Assembly (NCBI GenBank): GCA_963965975.1
Contig: OZ014411.1
Coordinates: 17,884,446 to 17,948,445 of the forward strand
Length of the DNA stretch: 64,000 nt
Direction of reading: 5' to 3'
Origin: Xestospongia bergquistia
Taxonomy: Eukaryota > Porifera > Demospongiae > Haplosclerida > Petrosiidae
Shown: positions 45,753-56,600 of the stretch, piece by piece
Layout: the number at the start of each line of letters is the position of its first letter
Numbering within the stretch: position 1 is the first letter of the stretch
The notes under the pieces: model-generated
Databases searched by the model: none
Told to the model about the DNA's origin: nothing
What the model saw: the letters and a program-made list of their open reading frames with translations, nothing else
Position numbers and translations under genes: made by a program

Positions 45753-46602
45753 TCAACGATGTCGTAGCTGTCCGTCATTATTACTGCCAGTTTGATATGA
45801 GAGTGATGGAGGGAAACCATTAGAAATATGCTTGTTAGTTTCCTCTTCTTTTTTTGTGGATTTTTGCTTTGATCCACAATATGAAGAATAAAAGAAGATG
45901 GCAAAAAGCAAAAAATAGCTGAAGTACATGGTAAGAGCAACAGCTACATAGAAATAGGTATGTTCAACTTCTCCATCACATACCCAACCGGTTTTTACTT
46001 TCAAAGCAACATAAATGTTAATAGTAACACCAACAACCATCTGAAGTAGCTGCATCATAGTGATCACCATATTTATCCAAATCGGAGGACGGTAGAGCCC
46101 AGATGCTCGAACAGCATAGTAAAAGTACATGACAGAATGTATGAAGTAATTCATTGTTAAGAACCATTGTCCTGGTAACACCCTATAACATAAATGATAC
46201 CAGCAATAGGTAAAGACAGTGATGTGATGATACCAATGCAAAAATATGAGTTTCTGTTTTCGTAACACAATAAAGTATGTATCAACTAATTCGGGTAATT
46301 TCGATAATATAAACAAAAATCCCCATAAGCCTGGTTGCTTAACAAGCATGTTAGGAATACAAATTGATGCTTCAAAACCATCTCTTAAAAATGACGTAAT
46401 GTGCCCTAGTCCACACCGATAGAATCCAATAGCACTGAATATGGAGAGACCAAGACTCCATGCAAACAAATATCGTCTTAAGTTGTAGCGCACTCGGTTA
46501 CGCATCCACCGTTGAATTGAGAAAATACTGACAACATAGAAGATAGATACATAGATGGAGTAATGCCAATAATTACACATCCATTCAATGGCTGATGTAT
46601 AT
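45753..46602 (-). CDS. Very-long-chain fatty acid elongase, ELOVL6-like (gene A), main exon
   Basis: Catalyses the condensing step of microsomal fatty-acid elongation (acyl-CoA plus malonyl-CoA to 3-ketoacyl-CoA) in the ER membrane. The exon runs from an acceptor (TTACAG) at 46603 to a stop at 45753 and encodes about 283 residues with multiple hydrophobic helices. Family motifs in order: KLPELVDTYFIVLRK, HWYHHITVFTYCWY (HxxHH active-site box, ELOVL6/3 type), MNYFIHSVMYFYYA and MQLLQMVVG. The C-terminus ends LRHR, like its neighbour. The exon starts in the same phase as gene B's main exon, so a short first exon must lie upstream. None is visible in 46603-46992. It may be farther upstream or shared with gene B. 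Confidence 0.92.
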
Positions 46603-46992
46603 CTGTAACAGAGCAACAAAAGAGTGTGTTGTTACATAGACATAACACAAATGACACTACATGTATAGCATATACAGTATATAGGTGTGATCATCTGTAA
46701 CATATTAGCATACATTCAAAACACTAGTAATAGTAATACTATTCATGATGAATATTAGTATTATCTAATTGTTGGCTAGCATAAATTATCATTTAGTTTA
46801 CATATATATCATAATATTGACACTAAGGTTTATTATAGAGTATCACTTTACCAATTGATTAATACAACAATCAAAAAAAAGCAAATAACAAACCAAAGTT
46901 ATAGAAAATAAATAATATCTCACTAATTACTAAAGGTAATGGGGCAATAAAAGAGAAAAAGAAAAAATACATACACATCTACAGTGTATGGT

Positions 46993-49120
46993 TTATCTAT
47001 GTCGTAAACCATTCTGAACAATTTCAATATCAGGTTTATTATGCTTGAGAAGCCCATCAACTTGGGAATGATCTTTCACTTTATTTTCTTCAACTCTTTT
47101 ATTTTTGTTCTTAGGTGGACGTAAATATGACACATAAAAGAAGTGTGCAAACAATATAAAATAACTAAAGTACATTGCAAATGACCAGTAGATGTAAGAA
47201 TAATTATATTCCGCACGACCATCACAATACCATCCAGTATTTGTTTTAGAATAAACGTACAGATTTACAATAACACCAATAAACATTTGTAAAAGCTGCA
47301 AAAAAGTTATAAACATATTCACCCAAATAGGCGGTCGAAATATGCCCGATGCACGAATAGCATAATATGAATACATGATGGCATGTACACCATAGTTCAT
47401 AGTGAGAAACCATTGTCCAGGTACTATCCAACCACAATACTGATACCAGCAATACATTAAGACAGTAATGTGATGATACCAATGTAGAAGGATCAGCTTC
47501 TGTTTACGAAGAACTATAAAAAATGTGTCAAATAACTCAAGCACCTTGGACAAGACAAAAAGATAAGTCCATAGACCTGGTTGATTGTGAAGAAGGATAT
47601 TTTTGCAGGTAGCACCATAGAAACCTTCCTCAAGTAAAAGATTGATAAATCTACTTCCAATTTTTGAAAAGCCTATTATGCTAAATAAAGCCAGTCCTAG
47701 ACTCCAGGCAAAAAGTGGCCGTCGCAAATCAAATTTTTCTCTGTCTTTCATCCATCGTTTCAATGAAAAGACAGACACTACATAAACTGTTGATAAGAGA
47801 AGTGTGTAATGCCAGTAGTTGCAAACAAAAACGGTAGCCGTCTTGTAGCTACAAAGAAAGAAAGAAAAAGCAATGAAGGTAAGTCTAAGTGTAAGCGTGT
47901 TTTTAGCTACAACCTAATGAATGCATAAGCATAGGGTGTAAAGTTTTCTCCATGTTCCTTCTGATGTTCACTACCAATATTCTTGTTACATGATTAATGG
48001 GTGTCAAAACATACAGATTTACATTTGGAACTTAGCTAAGCAAATTAAAGAGACATATCTATTCCTCAAAATCTAACAAATATTGAATATCCACTACAAT
48101 TATTAAGATAGAAGTATTAGTAGCAAAAGAGGGAATGAACTACAATTTCTTTAAAGTATGAGGTCACTTAAGTGTTTTGATAGTGGTGGAGTATACATAA
48201 TTAATATTTTAATAACACTTCATCTTAAGTTCTTAATCAATATATAAGAAGCTTTCTATGAGTGAAGCATAAAGCAGACAGAGGAGTTGTTTCTTTTAGC
48301 TTTAACTGCAACTATCCAAAACAAGAATATTATTCGATAGTCCTGGTCATATAAGCCAGACTCAGGTTCATAAATCTAAAGCATCAAGAGTACTGTAAAA
48401 TTTCTAAAAAGGTATAACAGGTGTCCCTGTTCATTACTTGGTTTCTTCTTTAAATAAGGTGCCATATGCAATTATAAATATAATATACCTACTAATATAT
48501 GTTGAGTGAACTATGTGCTAGTAAAGACATAACACAGTGCATTTCTAAGTTGTAATTATAAGCTTAGAAGAGCAATTTGTTACTACCACATCAATAAAAT
48601 GGAAAAGGATGACAAAGTCACAAATTGTAATTAATTAGTAATAAGGAAATTACAAAGGACAGGATCCTATAAACACTAACAGCATCCTATTGCTATAAAG
48701 AGTAGCTTCATTTCACATATGACCTTTAATTCAGGATAATTAAATTTTAATAATTATTGTAAATACATGTACGAATCACCCTAATTAATTCAGGCATCCC
48801 ACTCTAGCTCAACCTCTGCTGTTCCAATAACAACCAGACTTTACTTTCATATTTCTTACATCATATATTACACAGCTTGTCCTTCAAGGTCTTTATTTAA
48901 CTAAAATATGTATAATGTATTAAGTGATGCCTACAGACATTTCTGAAATCTTACTTAACCAAAACTCATTGTAATGTAGAGTAAACTACATAAAGTACTA
49001 ACAAAATACAATAATTATAATTAAATATGATAGTAGCAATTTGCATTTACCAAAAAATCGGACAACTCACTCGAATTTGTTTTCAATGTAGTTTAGAGTC
49101 TTTAGTATTTCCAGTGCCAT
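46993..49120 (-). CDS. Very-long-chain fatty acid elongase, ELOVL6-like (gene B)
   Basis: Two exons: 49071-49120 (ATG at 49120; MALEILKTLNYIENKF) and 46993-47848, joined through a GTGAGT donor and TTTGTAG acceptor in matching phase, giving 301 residues. Motifs: KVLELFDTFFIVLRK, HWYHHITVLMYCWY (HxxHH), MNYGVHAIMYSYYA and LQLLQMFIGV, with about seven hydrophobic helices. ER-membrane 3-ketoacyl-CoA synthase activity is expected by family. It is closely similar to gene A throughout, including the LRHR terminus, so the two are recent tandem duplicates. The 1.2-kb intron (47849-49070) contains no other feature I can identify. Confidence 0.94.
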
Positions 49121-49477
49121 GATTGTCAGTAAATAGCGTCAAATCACTATCAAAAACGTAACACAGCCTGTGTGGTGTCTGTATGAAGGTCAGCTGATGA
49201 GCAGCCAGTTAATAAGGCACTCGAACGATTAAGTATACTCAACTATAAGAAAAAGGTGACTGTCTCACGATCAAGGTCACCAGAGCGTTGGGGGCGTGGT
49301 GTATGAATAAAAAGCTACCCCCGCATTCCACAGCAATACAATGGATGTCACCTAGTTTGTGGTTTCGTATCTTAAATAATTTTAACTTGTAAATAAACTA
49401 CAAAAATAAAATTATGATTAGTAAAAAAGAGAATTATAAACATTAGAGCAATGAATGAGTCAAACTCTTTCATCGTA

Positions 49478-50422
49478 CTACTTCCTACAAAAAGCACTGC
49501 CATTAACATGACCATTAATATGTCCATTGGTATACTGTATCCAGGAATTAGCTTTATTAGGGTCAGAATTTGTAAAGGTCTTGGAATCTTTAGTTGTGTC
49601 ATTTTTTTTGCTTATACTACTAGATGGTTTCTTGTATATGTAAGTCCAATAATAGAAGTTTGCAAACAAGATGGCATATGATGTATAAAAGAAGATTGAT
49701 ATCCCTATTGTAAACCAGTCCATTCGACATACTTTTCCCAATGTCACAGCACGAATAGCACAAAAGTTAAGATACAATCCTATAAACATTTGAGAAAGTT
49801 GAAGTAGTGTTATCATACGTGCCATAAAACGAGGAGGATTCCTGCCACTAGCCTTAACTGCATAATAAGAATACATGATAGCATGTATAGTATAATTAAT
49901 ACTGCCAAACCACACTCCAGTTGAAATAGGATAGGCATAGCTATACCAACAGTAAATGAAGACAGATATGTGATGGTACCAATGGAGAAATGGAAGTTTT
50001 GATTTACGGAGAATAATGAATACTGTATCAAACAATTCTGGCAGTTTTGAAAGTGGAAAAAGCCATGCCCATATACCCATTTTATTAGAGCCACGGAGAT
50101 ACATCATATCACAGACGGTATGCTCAAATCCACCATATCTTAAAAGATTATAAAACATGGGCCAAATTTTAAAGCACGCTAAAATGCTGAATGCAGCAAG
50201 ACCTGTACTCCACATACACAACGCTACACGCAAGTCAAACGGTTTACGATCTCTCATTATACGACGACCAACGACGATCAACAATAGATAAATACCTGAG
50301 AACACAAATGACATCCACCAGTATTTATTCATCCACGGGAGAGACCGAGTTTCGTCAAATTTGCTTTCCAATAGGTCCGTCCATCTCCAAACCTCCCTTG
50401 GATAATATAAGACAGACTCCAT
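49478..50422 (-). CDS. Very-long-chain fatty acid elongase, ELOVL6-like (gene C)
   Basis: A 314-residue frame with its own ATG and no intron visible. Motifs: KLPELFDTVFIILRK, HWYHHISVFIYCWY (HxxHH), INYTIHAIMYSYYA and LLQLSQMFIGL. It has about seven hydrophobic segments and a Ser/Asn/Lys-rich hydrophilic tail of about 45 residues (KKPSSSISKKNDTTK onwards). It is more diverged from genes A and B than they are from each other and starts with a longer N-terminus. It lies in tandem upstream of gene B and head-to-head with the carrier gene. The predicted role is ER fatty-acid chain elongation; chain-length preference cannot be read from sequence. Confidence 0.95.
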   Translation of the reverse strand: MESVLYYPREVWRWTDLLESKFDETRSLPWMNKYWWMSFVFSGIYLLLIVVGRRIMRDRKPFDLRVALCMWSTGLAAFSILACFKIWPMFYNLLRYGGFEHTVCDMMYLRGSNKMGIWAWLFPLSKLPELFDTVFIILRKSKLPFLHWYHHISVFIYCWYSYAYPISTGVWFGSINYTIHAIMYSYYAVKASGRNPPRFMARMITLLQLSQMFIGLYLNFCAIRAVTLGKVCRMDWFTIGISIFFYTSYAILFANFYYWTYIYKKPSSSISKKNDTTKDSKTFTNSDPNKANSWIQYTNGHINGHVNGSAFCRK

Positions 50423-50608
50423 TGTTTCAGTGCAGCGTTTGGATGCTTAGTCGTAACCTTTTTTTTTCAAACTCTCACCATGTTGAGCCACTCCTCCGAT
50501 CGATCACCCCATTGCCCACGCCTACTGACTGACCTTTATGAATATTCATTATTAGAAGATTTGTGCGAACCACGAGGCACAAAGTAGGAGGTGATTACAT
50601 AGTCTATT
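50423..50608. promoter_or_regulatory. Short bidirectional promoter interval, ELOVL gene C / carrier
   Basis: Only 186 bp separate the two start codons, which face away from each other, so both promoters must overlap here or extend into the genes. The interval is less AT-rich than its surroundings and includes a short GC-richer stretch (ccactcctccgatcgatcac). No TATA box was identified. Confidence 0.55.
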
Positions 50609-53600
50609 ATGGTAAAAACAGATACAAAAGAACCGTTTCTTTTGAAGTATTTATTGACTATTACTTCGGCAGCCGTGTCAGAAACAGGTAAAGATATTGT
50701 TTTGTTAAATCTGGCAATGGTATGACCTAAAGACAGTAAATTTCATCAGAAATTATTTATTATCCATTATTGTATTACTAGCATTCATACACATAATATA
50801 TGTAATAAAGAAAGCATGTATTAGTACATTTATGTACATTTCAGTTCCTAGTGTGAACTTGAGCATCAATGTGAAAGTACATTTCAGACTTCATGTTTAT
50901 TTGGACACCCAATATTAAACAATAAAAAAATCAAGCAATATATACAAATACAGCAACCAATCAAATACATCTAAGGATAAAAGCATCAATATTTCCTCCA
51001 TCAATTAAGCCCCTAGCTGAATGACTATAATTTTTAGGGGGAATCTTAAATTTTGTTGACATTTCTGCTATATAGAATTAACTGAAAATCCACTACCATT
51101 TTGCCTACATGTTCATTATTAAAACTCGTAATTATATATTATAATTTGCATACATGTAATTATGCGTAATATTATGAAATAATTATCAAGAATTAACTTA
51201 TGAATAAACCAAATAGTTATTGTTGCAAATATGGATATGTACAAGCAGATATTATCCCACATTCAACTGTACCATTATACTTCCAACTATAATACTGCAT
51301 ACATAATTCAAATGTAATATATGCCAAATGACACTGTTAATATTGATATTTTTATGTAGTTACTTTTCCTCTTGATTTAACAAAGACAAGACTTCAAGTA
51401 CATGGTGAACTACAACAAAGAGTTGTGTATAGAGGAATGATCAGGACAGCTATTGGAATAAGTAAGTAGAACAAAATTTAACGATACAAATTTCTGACAA
51501 AGTTAATGGATGCCAATCAAATACATTGTATAAACCACTAAGGTAAGATAAATTAATTGTTTATATACAAGAAATCTATTAAAACATCGTGTAATTAGGT
51601 ATATGTTAATACAGTATACATTTTTATACATCCCACCAGTTTGCCTTATCTTTTGATAAAAGTCTTTTAGGTATCAAACTAAATTTATATATTACATTCT
51701 GTTTGTGTTGAGAATAACTATGTTTTAGTGGAGTTTCAATTATTACAAAGCCACTGACCTAACTTGGGCATGGTGTCAGTTGCAAAAGTATATTTTATCT
51801 AATATAATGGTTACAAATTATTAGACTTGAAGATATTTAAGTGTATAAGGTGATATTCTAACAAACATGCTTGCATCAAGTATTCATAAGCAAAGACAAG
51901 TAGAGAAGGTTTTCATGTCTCCGCTCTGTCTAAACAGCTTAGATGATCTTACAGGAGTGGTGTAAAGCTTAGCATAGCAGCAAAAACATAGCATCAAAGC
52001 TTCTTTAAATTTGTCCTCAGGCATTATTTCAGTATTATGGGCCACCCATTATATTGACATTGCAAATAATACATTAACTATACATATATATATGTGTATA
52101 TGTATATGTATGTATATTTTTATATATATATATATACACATATGTATATATTATATATATATGTATATGCAATCCTGAAATTGCCTTTATGATTGTAAAT
52201 TATCCTTACTTTTAATTTGTTTCTACCAAATGTATTGACAAATATTTACATATAGAATGTATTCATTTGGCAATTTTCTGAACCATGCCCACTTCTGCCT
52301 AAATTTATTTGTTAACTTGAATCATTATGCATGCTTAGATTTTTAATAATTACATATTATTTCTACTTTTAATGCAATTACATTGTTTGTACAATTATCG
52401 TTATTGTAATCCACAGTTAAAGATGAAGGGTTCTTTAAATTATGGAGAGGATTACAGCCTGCTGTATTAAGACATGTTGGTATGTTACTTTCTTCTTGTT
52501 TTGCAAATACGTGTATGTAAATGTAAGTATTATTCAAATAGTTACTTACATCACAACTATGCTTAAAACATTACTGACAAAAGAAGATGGTTTACTTGAT
52601 GGCATCGTTTTTGAATGCAATGCAATTATTTCTTTCACTTTAACTTCCTGATAAGCTTTAATCCTCTGTTGCAATATAACTAATGAGTTATTCACCAGTT
52701 TTTAATTTTTTTGGGCAGCAAAAGTATTACAGTTTTGCCTTAGTGCACAAATGTATCAACTATTTGTAACATTAGCACAATGTCCTGATTTTTACAGACT
52801 TGATAACTGTCAAAGATATTAATATTGCCATGCTTCATTAGTGATTAGGAATAAAAATTGCTAGACAAACACTTGCAGGTGTAACAAGTGTAAACCATTG
52901 TGCTATACATTACTGTAACGATTGTATTATAACAAACCTTGCTGTTGAAACCCATTGTGTTATACAATACTATATTAATGTGTGAAATATTGTGTAATCT
53001 CTAGAACTCTCTAGAATGTTCTGTATGATTTTGTATTTAAGTAGATATCACTTGTCGTTGAATCAGATAGATATATAAATCTATTATAAGTTTGTTTTTC
53101 ATAAGTATTACTATTTTGAGTTATAACAAAAGATAGTCTGCAAAACTGAGCTCTCAAGTGGGTTACAATTGGCGCAGTGGGTAGGATCGTTTCTAGAAGC
53201 AACAAGAATCAAAGAAAAGACACAAGATGAGTAAGCCACCTGTTCTTCCTGAAATCTATACTGGAGAAAAAAGCTGGGACGAATGAATAGACCATTTCGA
53301 CAGCGTCGCAACTGTGTGTGAGTGGGACGATGAGGCCAAACTCAAGTGGTTGCAGGTACGATTGACAGGTAGAGCTGGGACAGTGTTCAGGAGACTGCCT
53401 GAAGTTACTCGTAATAACTTTCAGGAGGCGATTGAGGCGTTGCGGAAACGATTCGAGCCAGAGAGTAAGAAGGAGCTTTACATGGCAGAGCTGCAGACCC
53501 GAATGAAGAGGAGAAATGAGGATTGGAGTTTGTTTGGGGACGATCTCAAACAGCTGGCAGACAAAGCCCCTCCTGAGCTAGCAGAAGAAGCTAGAGAACG

Positions 53601-56600
53601 TTTTGCTTTGAACCAGTACCTGGCTCATTTGAGCCATCCTCAAGTTGCATTTAGTGTCAAACAAGCTAAACCAAAAACTGTGGATGAGGCAGTCCGTCTA
53701 ACGTTAGAGATGGAGTCCTATCTACTATCCTCAAGACAAAGTAAGGTTGCACAAATCTCCACCACTGTGGATCAAGAATCAGAAGTTATCGGGCTTACTT
53801 CCACGAGAGAAGATGGTGCAATACAACTCTTATTGGAACGAATGGATCGAATTGAAACAGAACTAAAGGCTTTCCGACGACCTCACAGTGATCTGGAGCA
53901 ACGCAGAAGTTCTCAAGGCATCAGCAGTAATAGCCGTGGAGGAAGAAGACCAAGAACCATCAAATGTTGGAACTGTGGAACTGAAGGTCATGTCTCACGG
54001 AGCTGCCCCTCTCTCAAGAAGAAATCACAGCAGACGGGAAACGAGAAACCCTCGGTGCTGTGAGCCGGGCAGGCGAGGGTGAACAAAAGGCTTATGTAAG
54101 TCAAACTAACATTCCTACCTTTTCTGTAGATACAGAGTCAGATTACGTTGTTGAAGGGCGTGTCAACGGATATCCGGTTAACATTTTAATCGATACCGGC
54201 GCAGCGGCAACTATTGTCTCGAGCGACGTATGGGAGAAAAAAAGTCTCCTGGAGAGGAACTGATAAGTGCCACTGGAAAGAAGTTAGTGGGAGTACAAGG
54301 GACCCCACTTCAACTAAATGGTACCACACATATTGACATTGAACTGTGCAGTGAAAAGTTCTCATCTGATGTCATTGTGGCTGATTCTCTTGCTACTGAT
54401 ATCATCTTAGGACGAGACTTTCTGAAAGCACACAAGTGTACAATTGAAATGACCCCGACAAAAGATCTTTTATACTTTAAACAACATGGAAAGGTTGTCT
54501 CAATTAAAAGCAAGCAGTCTAACTCAACACAAGACATACCTGTTGACGTTGTTCTAAATAATGATCTGGAGATACCTCCATATAGTGAGATGGAGATCAT
54601 GGGAACAATCCCAAAATGGTCTGCCCGCAAAACCTGGATCGTAGAAGGTGAAAAGAAAGTACGTAATGCAGCTATGGTTGCCAGAGCTGTTGTCCAGCCT
54701 CAAGGTTCACAAGTTCCTCTACGACTACTAAACCCACGAGATGAAGTTGTAAATATTCCTAAAGGCACAACAATAGCAAGGATGGAACTCCTGCCAGTCG
54801 ATTCAGTTACAACAGTTAACAAGAAAGTAAGGGGAATTTCCAGAGTTACTGATGCTCAATATGATAACCTATGGAAAATAGTCAATAGGTCAGGTGACAG
54901 ACTAAACTTACAACAACAAGATCAACTTTTTGCACTACTCCTTGAATACCATGACCTGTTTGCTGAAGGACCTAATGATTTTGGGAGGACAGGCAAGATC
55001 AAGCATAGAATTGATACGGGAGAGTCTCCACCAATTCGTCAACCTGTTCGCAGGATCCCACCTTTTCGTAAATGCCAAGCAAAGAAATTGCTAAGAGAGA
55101 TGCTAGACAAAAATGTCATTAAGACATCCAATAGTCCCTGGGCTTCTCCAGTAGTACTTGTTCAAAAGAAAGATGGGACTACACGATTTTGTGTTGACTA
55201 TCGAAAAGTAAATGCTGTCACAAGAAAAGATGCCTATCCTCTACCCAGAGTAGATGACACACTGGATACCTTAGCCGGTTCAAAGTGGTTCAGTACATTA
55301 GACCTGATAAGTGGATACTGGCAAGTGGAAATGAGTCCAGAACATCGAGAGAAGACTGCATTTTGTACAACTGAAGGGTTGTTTGAGTTTAATGTGATGC
55401 CCTTTGGTTTGTGCAATGCTCCAGCTACATTCCAGAGATTAATGGACATGGTTTTAGCTGGTCTACAATGGTCAAGTTGTCTTGTTTATCTCGACGATAT
55501 AATTGTCATTGGAAAAACATTTGAAGATCATCTAATGAATCTCAGAGAGGTTTTCAAACATCTTAAAGAAGCTGGTCTCAAATTGAAGCCTAACAAATGT
55601 GATCTCTGCGTGGAGCAAGTCAAGTTTTTGGGTCATATAGTATCTGCCGAAGGAGTACAGACAGATCCAGAAAAGACTGAAAAGGTGGCACAATGGCTAC
55701 AACCCTCCTCAAAGAGAGAAGTGCAACAGTTTTTAGGGCTAGCAAATTATTACAGAAGGTTTGTGAAGGACTTTGCTAGCATAAGTAAACCTCTACATCG
55801 CTCACAGAGAAGACATCAAAATTTGAATGGACAGATGATTGTCAAGAGCTTTTGAAGAGCTTCGACTAAGACTTGTTACTGCCCCAATTTTAGTGTTTCC
55901 AGATTTTTCACTAACATTTGTTCTGGATACAGATGCCAGCGATATTGGGATCGGTGCAGTATTATCACAGCTACAGGAGGATGGAAGTGAACGAGTTATT
56001 GCTTATGCCAGTCGTGTGCTGACCAGACCTGAATGTCGCTATTGTGTGACAAGAAAGGAGTTGTTAGCTGTAGTGTTTTTTACTCGACACTTCAGAGCAT
56101 ATCTCCTGGGAAGGAAATTTTGTCTTCGTACTGACCATGGATCCTTAACATGGCTACGGAACTTTAAAGAGCCAGAAGGTCAGTTGGCTCGGTGGATGGA
56201 AAGATTACAGGAGTATGATTTTACAATCTCTCATCGGCCTGGACGAAAACACCAAAATGCAGACGCATTGTCTAGAGGGCCATGTACACAGTGTGGAAGA
56301 GAAAGCCATACTGACTCATCATCACAAGTTGTAGATGTAGAGAAAGAGAATACTATCATGATATTAACAGAAAAATCATCGCAAAATTTACGTCAGATGC
56401 AGCTTGGTGATGGTCCAATTAGTTTGATTCTACAGTCACTTGAAAAGAATGAGAAACCAAGATCTGATGATGTTAGACAAGAAGGACCAGAAGCACAACG
56501 TTTATTACAGCTATGGAGTAGACTGCTGATAGAAGATGGTGTTCTTAAACGGAGATATGAAGATACACATACTACCTCAACCTGGTTACAGTTAGTGGTT

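Noticed and set aside
46603..46992. Search for a first exon of elongase gene A
   Set aside because: No ATG-to-donor segment with the expected phase and N-terminal pattern was found, so none is annotated.
50191..50532. Plus-strand 113-codon ORF over the start of elongase C
   Set aside because: Mostly antisense to the elongase coding region; no motif.
53170..53187. Possible tRNA gene because of an A-box match
   Set aside because: No B-box or cloverleaf follows, and the position immediately after the LTR identifies it as a primer-binding site.
54310..54630. Minus-strand 106-codon ORF
   Set aside because: It is antisense to the retrotransposon pol gene and shows no family features.
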